NCBI GenBank assembly: GCA_018697195.1
Contig: CM031870.1
Span: forward strand, 6,252,819-6,316,818
DNA from: Certhia americana
Taxonomy: Eukaryota; Chordata; Aves; Passeriformes; Certhiidae
Length of the DNA: 64,000 nt
Direction of reading: 5' to 3'
Position numbers and translations under genes: made by a program. The notes beneath the pieces were generated by a model that had not been told where the DNA came from, searched no databases, and saw only the letters and a list, made by a program, of their open reading frames with translations. Within the stretch, counting starts at the first letter, position 1. The number at the start of each line of letters is the position of its first letter. Shown here one piece after another: positions 1-12,700 of this stretch.

Positions 1-1132
1 AAGGGTCTCCTGAGAGCAAAGAGAAATTAGGGCAAATTTCCTCTATAAAGCCTGACATTGAATGTAGTTCTAAAAAACTTGCATCTCTAGATATTACAGA
101 TAAATGCCAAGATACAAAGGACATTTCTAATAACTATGTAGAGGTACCACCCGTTAATGACTCTTCTATTACAAAGCTGGATAAAGTATTGGAAAGTCAA
201 TTTTCTAGAGCAGATGAGGGACTGAGTAATAAAATATATGAAGATGATGATAAACATATGAAAAAAAATAAGAAAAAAATCCACGACTCTAAAAGAACTG
301 ACAAAGAGCACTACCGGAGGAAGAGAGAAAACTCGGACACTGAGGAGAAGGAGAGGCAAACCAGAAACAAACCAGATGATCATTCCCACAGGAGGAGGCG
401 CTCTCACAGTGTAGAAACAAACAAGCAAAGCCGTCATAAGCAGGAGTACTGCAGTGAGAGCAAGTACAGATCCTCCCACAACGAAAGAAACAGCCCCAGT
501 AATGGCAGGAGCTCAGGAAAATATTCTCGTTACAGATCTCGAAGCAGAGAAAGGACAGATCCAGATAGGAGTAGGTATTATTATTCCAAAGGAGACAGAC
601 CTTGGATTAGAGAGAGATACTATCAAGATGAACCACGGAGATGGGAAAAATGCAGATACTACAATGATTATTATTCCTCCCATGGAACAAGGGATGGAAG
701 GGAGAGGAAGTCCTCTCATTGTGATAAAGACTATGACAAATTGAGCCAAGCTTACAGCAGGTCACACAAGGATTATCATTGCAAAAGCAGATGGGCTCAC
801 AGCACACTCTCCCGAGAGGAGGATGTACATCACTTCAGCAGCCACAGAGCAAACTTCCACCATTGTTCAGTACCTCAGCAGCACTCAGAAAAATACTCTC
901 GTGAAAGGCACACGCTTCCACCAGTGTCAGCTCACTCAAATTTTGAAGACTCTTCCCGGGAAAATGAAAAAGAAAAACCAAGAAATGGCAAAAGAAAATA
1001 CTCCCACCAAGACGAAAGTGGAAGTGACATAGAAAAGAAATGCCGAAAGACAGATGACCAAAGAATCAAAAAGTATAAGAAGGTCAAGAAGAAAAAGAAG
1101 TCCAAAGATAAACATCGAGAGAAGGATTACAA
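1..1132 (+). CDS. USP42: USP42 large penultimate-region coding exon (partial)
   Basis: The reading frame starting at base 3 is open without a stop from the window edge. Codons run to AA at 1131-1132, followed by the donor GTAAGC. The next exon supplies the A that completes the Lys codon. The product is rich in Arg, Ser, Lys, His and Tyr, with low-complexity RS, RE and DK runs. The TAA at 1134-1136 is intronic if the donor is used. The exon begins before the window. Confidence 0.85.
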
Positions 1133-4100
1133 GTAAGCAAGGATTCCAGCATAATCAGCAATTTTTTCCTAATTATTTTCTGGGTATTTCTTATGTCTGC
1201 CTTTTTTTCATTGTTTCTAAGTAACTTACCTGTCATAATGTGACGGGATCATGTTGTTATGTTGGCCAAGAGAAGATAGGAAAGATGTTGCTGAATTGTG
1301 GTAGAACACTAGAACTGGACAATGTAGTCAGAGTAACATCTGCACACCGTTCTTGATTAGATTACAATTTTTTTTTTTTTTTTTTTTTTTTTTAATTCCC
1401 CATATGCCTGTTAACAATTTGTGTACAAACCAGGACCTCTTGTCCTTCGTTCTGAGGGCTTAAGGTTGCTGCATCTAAATTAAGTTAGATGTGCAGAAAG
1501 TACCACAAATTAGCAGACACTCCAAGTCGTCACCTGTGGTAAATAAATAACATTTCATATATACATCAAGTGCCACATCTGTTTTTCTATTTTTAACTTG
1601 CATGTTTCCTTCAGACTTTATGATTTGGATTGCTCTGTGCTCCACTTTGACAATGACAATCGCAAACATAAGAAAAAGAAGAAAAAGAAGAAGCACGACA
1701 GGAAACTAAAAGACTTATTGGAATATTTAGATCCTCGTTTCCAGAAGAAAACATGGGAGAAGAAGGAAGAATCCCGTCCTCCAGATGACCATTTATGTGA
1801 GCAATACAGAAACCAGGGCAGTAAACAACCCTACAAGGAAGAGAAGCCTCCTGGTGTAGGTGACAGCAAGAAATACAGCTCCATGGCATCCACTGAGTAT
1901 GTCAGAGGTAAGGGGCCCTGGGATGTTGGCAGGACTCCTGGTTATTCCTAACAATCTTTAAATGCTTGGGTGATGAAGTCCCTGGGTTTTATCACAGCTT
2001 CCAAAACAGTATCATGGCAGGAGTTGGAAACAGACGATCTTTAAGATCCCTTCCAACCCACACCAGTCTATAATTTAAATATAACGCTACATTCAGCTGT
2101 TTGTAGCATAAAACAGTGCTGGTTGCTCACTCAGAATAACAGGAGTTGATGATAATACTGAAATATTGTTGGTTCAGGTGTAGCTTTGCCTTCTCCTAAG
2201 CACAGTTGTGTGCTTCTCCTAAGCACACAAACCTCCAGAAGACACTTCACAAATTAACACCTAGAGAGTTAAATTCCTGCTATTGTTTTATTCAGTTGTG
2301 GGGTTTTTCTGTTAGTATAGGCTTAACAATACATAGAAGTGGGCTGAGAAAACAGCTCTTACCTAATTTTTAATATTTGAAAAAGTCTGTCTGGTGCTTC
2401 TTACCAAAAACCCAAATATGAATTTGTGTGCCTGACTAAATTTACCCTGAGCTCTCAGGTGTTTCTTGCCATAATCTCACCTTGGGCTCGCAGTAGATAA
2501 ATTAATTAGTTTAAATTAATTAGCTCTAAAATTATGCAAGGAAGATGATTGCACACTGCAACAAATTCAACATTTAAAATCAAACTTGACAACATTTCCC
2601 ATGAAATTTTTGCTGAATGGAAGTGTTTATTATAGAAATAAAACCTTATTAAGTGCCTATTATCTGACATAAACGAGTTCCAGTTACTCATCTATTTTAA
2701 TAGAAAACCAAAACAATCTCTAACTATGTTACTCAAAGATAAGTGAAGTAATCCCTCAAGAAGACAGCTCACTATCCAAAAGCAAGTTTCATTGTAAAAT
2801 TTTCTACATTTTATACTTACCCACAGTTAAGAATTAGGTCAGTAACAGTCCAGTTCATTTCTAGTCATGTTGAAACTGTCATTATAGCACAGAAAACAAA
2901 AGAATTGGAGAAATTTTATCTTGAAAATCTGGAAAATTAAAATCTCTTTCACGGGGTTTCCACACTTAGGCAAATTGCCACAGTCAGTGCACTGAATTCT
3001 TGCACTGAAGAGTTTGCTCAAGGCAAAGGGGAAGTGCATTTATGGAAAACTGATCGTATTTTAAGACAGAGATAACCAAAAGTTTTATTCTAAAAATACT
3101 GAGTGGAGGGAAAGCTGATTGTTAACTCATTATTCTTTAATGTGAAACTGAATTGAGGTTTTTCAAATCCAAATGTTGTAAAAGGAGACTTTTTATGATA
3201 CTCATATTCAAAATAACCGTTCCTGCACTAAAAGGGTCTGTTCTAGCTGACAAATCAGGAACTAAACAAATTAAAATGCTTGTTCTCCTTAGTGGTTTGG
3301 CCTTAGTGATTCTCTGACCAGCAGATGGCAAACTCGGGTTTTTCCAAACCAGTCAGTTTTAGTGAGGAATTAAATGTTTTACATCTCCTTGCTCAGGGCA
3401 GGGCACCAAGAGTGCTGGGCTGTGCAGGGGAAGGAGAAGGAGCTGTTTATTCGTTGCCGAACATGAAAGCAGCTAAAGTCTTGAGAATTTTAATATTTCC
3501 TCAAGTCCGTGGATGTTAATTAGCACCATATTACTTTCAGTTTGTTGGTTTGGTTTTTTTTTTTTAAGAAGTCTCAAGTAATTCAGTTGAATGTAGGATT
3601 CTTCAATTCTCTGAAGGATGGGAGCTGCTTTCAAAAGAGGCCACTTTGGCTGTGTTTTTAGAGTACTGAACATCTCTAGGCAGGACAGGCTAGGAACCAT
3701 GGAGGAATTGTGAGGTTGTGCCTTTTCACCTGTGTTACTTTGAATAAATTAGTAAGGATGAAAACAGGTAGTGATAAGTAGTTGTTTAAGAAAAATTTAT
3801 ACAGGAAGGAGGAAGGAACAGCTTTGAAACAGCTCTTCCCTATATATGTTCTCTCCAGCAAGGTTCTGAAGACTCTACCTTTGTGGCTATGACCACAAAA
3901 TTATTACTGAAACAACAATGCTTTTAGGCAAAACTTCAATTAAGTTTGATTCAGCCAAGGTCCAGAACTTGCTTTTAAAGCAGGTGGCTCTGTCCTAAGG
4001 CTCTGTCCAGTTCAGCAGCCTTAGCCTAGAGCTGGGGTACAGTTGGTATGTGAGGAAGTTGGATCCTGTCCTGAGGGAGCAGATGGAGCTGGGGCAGCTT

Positions 4101-4230
4101 TGAGCCTTGTCTTGTAGAAATCAAGCCCCTGAGACAGTTGAATGTTTAATATCACGGCAGGACTGACCTTGTTTCCTTTTGCCTTTCAGATGTGGAGCTG
4201 ACTGATGAAAGCCTTCAATACTCAGACTGA
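1..4230 (+). CDS. USP42: USP42, ubiquitin-specific protease 42, C-terminal part (partial at 5' end)
   Basis: Three exons, 1-1132, 1615-1907 and 4190-4230, join in frame with GT-AG introns and end at TGA 4228-4230. Seen: a very basic tail of Arg/Ser, Lys/Glu and His-rich sequence, including YRSRSRERTDPDRSR and two long lysine runs, ending in ELTDESLQYSD. Known: USP42 is a nuclear cysteine deubiquitinase acting on substrates such as p53 and histone H2B, and its catalytic domain is N-terminal. That domain lies outside the window, so no catalytic residue can be checked. The identification rests on the SR/Lys-rich tail and on the tail-to-tail position beside CYTH3, the order known in other amniotes. 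The tail probably carries nuclear localisation signals and drives nuclear-speckle or condensate association (inference). Confidence 0.85.
1133..1614 (+). other. USP42 intron with 26-nt poly(T) run
   Basis: A GT-AG intron of 482 bp. It holds an uninterrupted T run at 1368-1393 and no other recognisable feature. Confidence 0.75.
1615..1907 (+). CDS. USP42: USP42 internal coding exon
   Basis: The acceptor TTCCTTCAG precedes base 1615 and the donor GTAAGG follows base 1907. The length is 293 bp, with one base completing the previous Lys codon and one base left for the next exon. It encodes KLYDLDCSVLHF, then a run of eight lysines, then a charged stretch with LLEYLDPRFQKK. The lysine block looks like a nuclear localisation or nucleic-acid-binding segment. 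Confidence 0.8.
1908..4189 (+). other. USP42 last intron
   Basis: A 2.3-kb GT-AG intron. Near its 5' end it contains a CR1 3'-end fragment (listed separately). The rest is AT-rich, with no other exon or repeat that I recognise. Confidence 0.7.
2015..2072 (+). mobile_element. CR1 LINE 3'-end fragment
   Basis: The stretch around GATCTTTAAGATCCCTTCCAACCCA closely resembles the 3' end of the avian CR1 retrotransposon, which reads on into a degenerate CTATNATT-type tail. Orientation is +. Only the last 50-60 bases are clear; the upstream boundary is uncertain. CR1 copies are typically 5'-truncated, as here. Confidence 0.75.
4190..4230 (+). CDS. USP42: USP42 terminal coding exon
   Basis: The acceptor TTTGCCTTTCAG ends at 4189. 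Bases AT complete an Asp codon, then VELTDESLQYSD is read before TGA at 4228-4230. The frame agrees with the donor at 1907. The very short acidic ending differs in composition from the basic tail before it, so this exon is slightly less certain than the other two. Confidence 0.7.
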
Positions 4231-5165
4231 ACCCACCACCAACCCCAAGGACTTCTGACCACCAACCCCAACAACCCTTCACCTTCAAAACCAACAACTT
4301 CTCATCATCAAAACCAACGACTTCTTACCTGCAATGACTTCTTACCTGCAAATCTGACATTACCAATAGTGACCATCAAAACTTAAAATTTATTATCAAT
4401 TACCATCAAGACAAAATCCAGTCATAAGTGGTGCTTAACATTTCTGTACAGAATTTTACCATATAAGAACTTTTTTTTAGTTTTTAACTTGAGACTTTCT
4501 TTTTTAAAATATACTTCTAATCCAAAAGGGTGAAAACTTTTTACAACTGCTGAACATTGTAAATTACCACATAAATATCTCACTGAGCTGAGATAATGCC
4601 CTGGAATAGACCATCTCAAATGCTGCTTAATTACAGACTCAGGTTGACTTTATGTTATTCATGTAATGTTACTCCAAGTTAAGACATCTGGTGCAAGCGC
4701 GACCAGGAATTATAAAAGTTGCAACTGACAGTCTGTATATTTAATTTAAAGACTTATTTAAAACTTCACAAGTTTTGCAAGAGCTTAATTTTTTTTTTTC
4801 TGTGGTCTGACACTAGAAACTAATTTACTTCACATTTGAGTTATATTCAAGATCTGAAGAAAATCTTCTGATTTTCGACATTGTGAAACAACAAATATGC
4901 AGTTCTGAATGTATCTCTCAAGACTATTTGTATATTGTTCCATATGTTTTTATTACATTTTCTTAATATACTGTCATTTGTCTAAAGTCTGAGTTGTCTG
5001 TTTTGTCTCTCTAAAGTGTCTAGTTACAGACAAATTCATACTGTGATTTTTATTTTTATTATTAAATGCTATCAAACTGTGATGCACTTATTATTCACTG
5101 GTCCTGCATCAGGAGATGAGTGGGGAACCTGTATTAAATACAGTTCATCTGAATAATCTGTCTGG
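4231..5165 (+). other. USP42: USP42 3' untranslated region
   Basis: This is sequence after the USP42 stop. The first 120 bases are C/A-rich with short imperfect repeats, and the rest is AT-rich. It ends near ATTAAA signals at 5061-5066 and 5133-5138. The end is inferred from those signals and from the GU-rich stretch after the second one. Confidence 0.5.
5133..5138 (+). terminator. Putative USP42 poly(A) signal (ATTAAA)
   Basis: ATTAAA is the common variant signal. A T/G-rich stretch (CTGTCTGGTTTAT and GCTGTGTTGTT) follows within about 25-50 bases. An alternative ATTAAA lies at 5061-5066. Confidence 0.45.
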
Positions 5166-6264
5166 TTTATACAAGCTGTGTTGTTCAGAGATGTCTAAAG
5201 TTTGATCTTTGTTTTTTTAAAGATAAAAAGCACTTGCCCCACTGTAAATATATAGCATGTAAAATTTATATAGTATATAAATACAGCAAAGTTAAAATGG
5301 ATTTTTAGTTGAGTTTTACTTGAGTTATTTAACATGCACTGTGTCATGGGAGCTGACAGCTGTCAGAGCATGTTTGGCACTCGAGAAGTCCCATCCTCCT
5401 CTCAGTGCAGGGGAGAAGATGCTGTTGGTGTGATCCAGAGAAGATCAGTAACCTGGGACTGCACCTGCCTAGCCAAGGATGCAGAAGGCTTCTCCTCTGA
5501 ACTTAAAGCTTCCACAGCCAGGCCCCAGGCGGGGGAGCTCAGCAGGAGCTTGGGATGTGTGACCAAAAAAAAGAAAAAAAAAAAAAATCGCAAGGTTAAT
5601 GTCTCACTAAATACTTAAAAGTAGTATTTTGGTACATGGAGAACACCATCAAGCCAAACCATAATGTACCTGCATAATGTTCCTATGGCAACAATTATGT
5701 GACGTTACATAAAGTAACATGGCAAAGTAACCAACGTTCCTGTCCTGTATCTGGCTTTTTTTTTCCTCTTTTGGCCCCTGGTTCTAAGATTTGGTGTCTT
5801 TGTCTGATAAATTACTTCAGCAGAGCCCCACAGGCAACAACTGCCCCAAGTGGCTCTGGAGCAGGGAGGGCACTCAGTGACACAGAGCTGTGGAGCAGCT
5901 GCACCTGTTTCTAATTGCTAATTGAGGAAACTAATTAATCTCCAGGAGCAGAGATCCGCTTCCCATACACACACATCTGACTGCAACTCCTGGCAGGGAA
6001 CTGATATATAAAATACCTCAATTTTGGGTGGCTCTCAAGGGAATCTGGATTTTACTGGAGTCATACTTGTGGTAACACACTTTACTGAAACATTTTGCAA
6101 TTGAAGCATTTTTTCTCTGAAAAATTAAACTTGAAAATTTAAATTACTGTGCCTAAGGGCAGGGAAAGGAGGCCTTTTACTTAAAAGAGCAGTTGTAAAA
6201 TTAAACTTTAACCTCTTTAGAGTCAGCAATTGTCTCCCATGTATTCCTGATAAATGAGGAGACA
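5166..6264. other. Spacer between the converging USP42 and CYTH3 genes
   Basis: About 1.1 kb between the inferred 3' ends. There is an A-rich run at 5566-5587. No gene-like open frame, repeat family or RNA gene is recognised. Confidence 0.6.
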
Positions 6265-6279
6265 GTACAGACAGAACAC

Positions 6280-6285
6280 TTTATT
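6280..6285 (-). terminator. Putative CYTH3 poly(A) signal (AATAAA)
   Basis: A canonical AATAAA on the minus strand, followed by the T/G-rich stretch GTGTTCTGTCTGTACTGTC. It fits the expected end of a long CYTH3 3'UTR. Confidence 0.6.
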
Positions 6286-7062
6286 TTTGAGAAAACTGAC
6301 AGATCTAAGCAACAGGTCTTAATGATAAATGAAAACATTAATATTGCAGTGTCTTTACATAAAACATCACCGTTATAACAATGATTGATACAGAATATTT
6401 GTCATGCAAATCACTTGTATACACCAAGTAATACTCATATCAATACATACCTGTACAGTATTTACATTTTATATTTAAACTCTAGCTAGAAACATTTTCC
6501 AAGAAAATATAGAAATGAAACTGGTAAGCCACAAGTCTTTATTTGTAGTATCTGGTCTACAACAGACCTAGCTCTTCCAGCAAGCATATCTACATAGATA
6601 TGTAATAAATCTTAAAAATATGCAGTTTTTTTATATATGAAGCATTATAAATGCTGCTCACTTTATAAAGTTTCAGTTTTGTACCAGTTTAAAATGGTTC
6701 AAAATGCTAAGTGATGCAGAGCTTATTTTGTCAGAATATTGTAAAATTTAAGTCAGTCCAGCTGAGCTTAAGTTTTGTTTTAAGTTCCCTCCCAGCTGCA
6801 CTGGCACCAGGGCTCTCACTGCCCCTGCAGTTAGAGAGAGCAGGGTCAAAAGCAAAGAGCTCAAGAATTACTCAAGTTTCAGTGCCACAGGAAGGGAGAA
6901 TCTGTTGTCCCCAGAGGACTTTTCCTCAGCATGGCCAAACTGTAACAGATCCTGCTTTAGGCCACCAAGCAGCCACTTTCAGTAGCTACCCCTGGACTTG
7001 AAGCCCAATAAAAAGGGAAAGGTTGAGAGATTTTTCTTCACCCTCGTGGATAGTACCTGATA

Positions 7063-7126
7063 TGGCCAAAATTTTCACAAGCCACTTTGTTTTACTGGCC
7101 TCGTGGCCAGTGGAAATTTTGGGCCA
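7063..7126. repeat. 64-nt inverted repeat (hairpin) in the CYTH3 3'UTR
   Basis: Arms 7063-7085 and 7103-7126 pair over about 22 bp, with one bulge and two adjacent mismatches, around a 17-nt loop. The outer pairs are TGGCC with GGCCA, and the loop-side stem is GCCAC with GTGGC. Confidence 0.8.
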
Positions 7127-9506
7127 GTTTCACTCCCTGTTAATACTGTTACAAAGAACATTTGAAATCAAATACTAACACACACAAAAACGCTATTCCA
7201 TTAGCTTTGGTAAATTAAATAGATACATTGAGCACCACAAGTAGCTGTTTAAGATGTTGCATTTCAATGCTAAGAAATAATATATTTCCTGCTATAATAT
7301 CCTCAGTTACATGTTACTCTAAATAATTATTTCTGCTGGATATAGAACTTCAAACTAAATATAGCAAATGAACTGTCAAGGCCTTTCCTTCATGCTTATT
7401 GGCAGACATCCTCACCTGGTTAAACAAATAGATTTTCTCAAAGGTGGTATTTCAGAAGATAAGAATTGAGACAAAAGTGCTTCATGGCTTATTAATGCTT
7501 TTGTAATCTCACATTTCTCCAGAAATACTGTATTACCTGCCTTTCACCTTTATGCTCACTAGTAGCACTGATTTGGCTTGTCACTATTTGCATTACGAAT
7601 CTACTTGTCCAAAACTAAGACTGATGTAGGCAGTGCTTGAAAACAAAATGGCACTGCAGAACAGAAGACTCAAAACAAGTGCTGGCAGCAGCTCCATCCC
7701 TCATCACTCCATCACCTGTGCTGCTTTGCAAACACAGGACACACAACTTAATTCACTTCTATAAAGAGTTTAAATGTGTTCCATTAAGAAAAGATATCCC
7801 CACACTGACACTTACTCAAGGACTCTACCTCCTCTGGCTGAGTTTTAGTCCTTTGGAAGCACTAAGATTTAAATGTTCACCCAAGCAATTCCACACACCC
7901 TGGGGAAAATCTAAAATGTAGGAAAGCTTACTATGTTCTTTTCCTCTCAGCCTCTTTTGCAAACATGCAATAAAGCAAAACACTCACAAGGCTGACACCC
8001 CATGCAAAACAAGACAGATGAGTAAGACAGAATAGTGAAACAAAACTCTCCCTTGCAGTTCAAAGGAGATTTTAAACAGATCAGCTTGGTAAGTCTGGGT
8101 TTGCCCGTGCAGCACATCTCCCTATGACAGACCCAGAAATGCTTCTGTAACCAACAAGCAAAGCTGCTTTTAACATTTTGGGTGTCCAATGCATTCACTG
8201 GCACAGTACGCATGGCTCAGGTTCAACAAGTTTGGGAAAAACCGAGTAGTAACAGCAGTAGAGTCAAGACCTCCCACTTTTTACCCCCTTGTGGAATTAG
8301 GGCCTTTACCTTAAGAACAATATGTGTGCTATCAACAGAAAAGCACCAGAGTAAAATCTGCTGCAGCAGTTGATGTGTTCCTGAAAGACCCATCAGCAAG
8401 ACCACAGAAGATCTTCACAGGTTTCAAAAACAGACACACATGCCTGTGGGGAAGTCTAGTTGTACCACATAATCAATAGTTTACTTTTCAGTAAAAATGT
8501 CTAATTTTTTTCAGTTTCAACTGCTGTAGCACAAATCTGAAAATTGCCTTTAAGAATGCAATAAAAATACTGAACTTGCATGAAATTGCACAAACTCAGT
8601 ATGCCCAAAGTTTGCTATAAAACAAAGGAATGAATGCTGCTTGCTTAACTCTCTAGGGCTGCATCCTACAGAGACAGTTCACCTTCCTGGCTTTTCATTT
8701 TAGAAACGTTGAATGCATATGAAATTATTTTGGGGTGTTTTTACATGCAAGGCCTAAAATCACACAAGCCCTGTCATCTCTCTTCTTCAGCAGTAACTTA
8801 GTGTTAATCAAACTACAGCATCTCAGACATAAGGGTGTTACTATATAGAAAGCTGATTAAACCAGTCATTAAACCTTAGTGTTCCTTGTGAGTGGATGAG
8901 CAGACGAGAATGAGTTTTAGCCAACTGGCAAACATCAGACCACATCTGGTACTTCGTGTCACGGCCACAGTCTCTGCTGCTGGGCCCTGCCTGTATTTCA
9001 GTGCACACTGACAAACCCTTTGGCACCATGAGGTACCTACTGAGCTGCCAGTCACTGTGTTTCTGAAGAAAAGCTATTTCCATAAAGGTAGAAGAAGAAT
9101 TCTGAATGAAAGCTGCACTCAGTTGTTACTGTGAAACACACAGGACTGAAAACTGACATTGGGATTGTGAGGTTTCTGCTTACAGGAAAACGCAGTGCCA
9201 GATCATGTTGTGCTCAACTGTTGGTGATGCACTTTCGTGAGAACTCAACGTCTTGGAATCACTCCTTTTATGGAAAATGTGCTCAGGTAACAGATAGAGG
9301 ACATTTTAGTGTTAGCCCTGAACTTCTTCCCTCCCAACTCAAGTAAACTGGAGTTGTCACTAATGTAAGTGAAAACAAGGCTTCCATGTGTTCAGTTGGA
9401 GTAAGTTCCAATATAATCATTCTCTGGGATTTGAAGCTTACTTCAAATTATATACCAGTAACTATTTACCCTGAAAAGTTTTGCCAACTTTTGATGCCAC
9501 AGTAGA

Positions 9507-9529
9507 ATATATATATATATATATATATA
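9507..9529. repeat. (AT)n microsatellite
   Basis: About eleven AT units, followed by an A run, in the CYTH3 3'UTR roughly 105 bases past the stop codon. Probably length-polymorphic. Confidence 0.95.
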
Positions 9530-9633
9530 AAAAAATTTACAGTTATTGTCATTTAGTATGTCCAATTTCTTTTATCACTCCACAGTATGCTCAGTTATAG
9601 GTTGATGCAGGTCTACATGTTGCTGATCATGCT

Positions 9634-9706
9634 CTATTTCTTATTTGCAATTCTTCTTTTCCTTGTTGCCAGCATATCATAAAAGGGATCCCTGCTGATA
9701 CTTGCT
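9634..9706 (-). CDS. CYTH3: CYTH3 coding exon 13 (C-terminus and stop)
   Basis: Completes Lys375 and encodes [20 protein letters not shown] and NKK, then TAG at 9636-9634. The polybasic tail helps membrane binding and autoinhibition in the family. The acceptor is CTCTTCCAG. Confidence 0.97.
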
Positions 9707-12700
9707 CTGGAAGAGAAAAAAGGAAGCATCGGTTTGGTTAACAAATACTCGGTTTTGAAAACTAAAACTTTTGTTCTCTCTTCCTCATGGATGACTCCAA
9801 ATTCTTAAGATGGATGGCTGACTTCTAAGCACCACAAGTATTTCTTTTGCACAAGGTGCTATTCCACTGTGACATGTTTAGAGTTCACACTTTCACACCT
9901 TGACTATTATTTATTTCTTCAAGTGTGGGTCTGCTTAGAAATCTTCCAACACAAAGTCAAGCTGTGGAAGTTTAAAGCTGCTGGTGAACATGCTTGAGAC
10001 ACATGTCACTAAAGCTAATTGGGTGAAGTAAGAATCCAATAAAATTAGGTTTAAAGACAATTCACATAAGGTTTTACATTGGCATAAAACAATAAATCCA
10101 TATTCTTCTCGTTTGAGTTAGCAGCAGTATTTCCTTAGGACCACACAGTAACAGATTTGTATCTTGATCCATCAACTTCACAGAGCTCATTGTCAGTCCT
10201 CCAAGACACTGCTACATCAGAGTCTTCAAACAAGTTACAACAAATTCTCTTAGCATCATACTCTGAAAAGAGCTTACAATTCATTTCTAATTTTAAGATT
10301 TAATTCTAAGATTTTAAACTCACTTGATAGATTTAATCCACTCTTCCTTTTCTTCTGGGGTGGGAGCAGATATTCTGTACACTACATGGTTGCCTTCCAC
10401 CACTCTACCATCAGCTTCAGTTTTACATGCTTTAATTACTTGACCTTTATGACTGGGGTTGTAGAGCTCAAAGCAGTTCTGGAGGGTAGAAATGAAGCAA
10501 TAAATTTAAAAGAACAAAACAAAACTGACAAATAAATTAATTTAACAGTACAATTAAGTTCCATATGGTTACTCATCCTCATTTAAAAAATAAATATGAA
10601 ACTGCCTTACTGGTTTTCTAGGGTCTTCAACTTCTCTTATGCTAAGATTTTCTAACGGAATAATTCCTCTAGGTTCTTTGTCCTAAAGAATTAGGAAAAT
10701 ATCATATTATTAGCTATTTATAAATCTTGATTACAAAGAAAATTCACCATGATATATACTCACTGTTGTGTATTCAAAGTAATACAGGCAATTATCAGTC
10801 AGAATAAACCATCTCCGTTTCCATGTTTTTACTCTTCCCCCTACAAACAAAATGTATTCCAGAATTAAACATATGCTGCTGTCAGGACTTCAACAACAGG
10901 CAAGGAAATAATTAAGTTTTACTTATTTTTCAAAGTATGGTTTAATTGCTTAATGGTAAATGGATCAGGCACAGATGAGTGAGGTTAAAGGAACGTGTTA
11001 CTGCAACTTGTCCTGAGGCAGCATCAACTATGGAGGTGCCATCAGCCACAAGAGCTATGGGCAACAGTGAGTGGCCAGACCTGCTCCCTCTGTCCAGGCC
11101 CTCACATGTGTTCACTGCACCAAGAATACCAGCTCTGCACAGTGCAGGACACAGCCAGTGCAGCCAAGGTTTGACTGAGGTCTGACACCCACAGCCACTC
11201 ACACAACACTGGCTGCAGAACCTGCAACTGCGTCCCTGTGACAGGAGCAACACCCTCAACAGTTTGTATCAGGCAAGGAAAGGGTCCCACCAATAAAATT
11301 AAGAGCATTTTACCACCTTCCTGTCACTCCACTCATGAGCAAATGTGATTAAGAATATGTCTTTACTTTTAGATTTAACGTCAAGTGCGTAAGGTGCTCA
11401 TAAAACATTAACAAATATGTGTCATCAATGAGGAGCAAATCCTATGCCAAAATATATCATATTTACTGATTTTACGTCTTTCAGTATTGTAAAAACATCT
11501 TCTCTTCATCGGTTAATATATCATTGAGTACACTTGAGAGAAGAAATAGCTACTGCTCCAAAAATGCCAATTTTCCTTCATTAACAGTTTAGACAAGAGC
11601 ACCACGGAGTTTCTCTTCCTTACACCTGCTAATGTCACCCTGTGGGGGACAGTTCTTTTTTAAAAACAACAGTATTATTTTGGCCCTTTCAGTTCTTTTT
11701 CTGCCATTGGTTGCTTCAGAACACACCTGGCCTCCCACATTACTTTATTTTCAAACTCAAACTTTTCTTTCCAAGAAAGACAACTGTAGATAGAGCATGC
11801 ATATGTTATTAGTTTAAAGGTTTATATCCACCATAGTTATCTGACTTCAGGATTATGTCACCACCTGTGCATCATCCATTCAGCAATGATTTAATGTCAT
11901 TAAGCCAACATTTCAAAAGAGTTGATCTTTCTATTGAACACCTGTGCATAAAAGAGCGCTATTAATACAAGACACTCAGCTTAATCCAAGTCATATAACC
12001 AAATTTAAGACATAAGCATAAATTTTTTAATCTTTTTTTTCTGCTTAAGATAGCTGGGTTTTTCTTTAATACAGAAATCCATATTAAATTAAAGAACAAT
12101 TCTAGGTATATCATGAAATTTCTTGATACCAATCTACTGCATATTTGCATTGCAGACCAAGTATGTTGCACGTTGTATCTTCCTTTGCTGGGTTTCACAA
12201 CCTCCACGATAACCCAGTGCTAATACACTGCAACACTCAATGTACTCAATAAACTTTATGTTTCAACCAGATGCACTCATATCTTAAGAAAAATGTAATC
12301 TGCAAGCAGGTGTGGTGAAATAAGTGAAGGCAAAATAGTGCAAGATGCAGAAGCCGTGACACAATGAATGGTTGAGTGAACTGGAGACAGTGAGGGAAGA
12401 ACTGGTGGCAATCTAGTACAACCACTGTGACAGATCCTTAAGTAAAACATTGCAGAGATGTTTGAACTGGCACGTAAGTCACTAGAACAATTCCCCATCA
12501 CCTTGACCGAGAGCTGGCTCAAGTATCAGGAAGTATTTGGGTTTGGAATGATGAACTCCAGCTTGACTCTCAGCCAGCCCTATGGGAAAGCAGCTGCCGA
12601 GTCACAGTGACTGCCAGGGTACTCCCTGCCATCACCACAACGTGACTTGTCTTCACATAACCCAACTGCCATGGCTTTAAGTCACGTTCTGCTCTCCAAG

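Larger units (their letters stand above)
6265..9633 (-). other. CYTH3: CYTH3 3' untranslated region (about 3.4 kb)
   Basis: Runs from the stop codon to the AATAAA at 6285-6280. It is AT-rich, with no competing open frame of note. It contains an AT dinucleotide run about 100 bases after the stop and a strong hairpin at 7063-7126. The length is inferred from the signal; earlier poly(A) sites could also be used. Confidence 0.65.

Noticed and set aside
1134..1136. TAA as the true end of USP42
   Set aside because: The bases are part of a good GTAAGC donor. Splicing to 1615 and then 4190 keeps the frame open and adds further Lys-rich sequence typical of the family tail.
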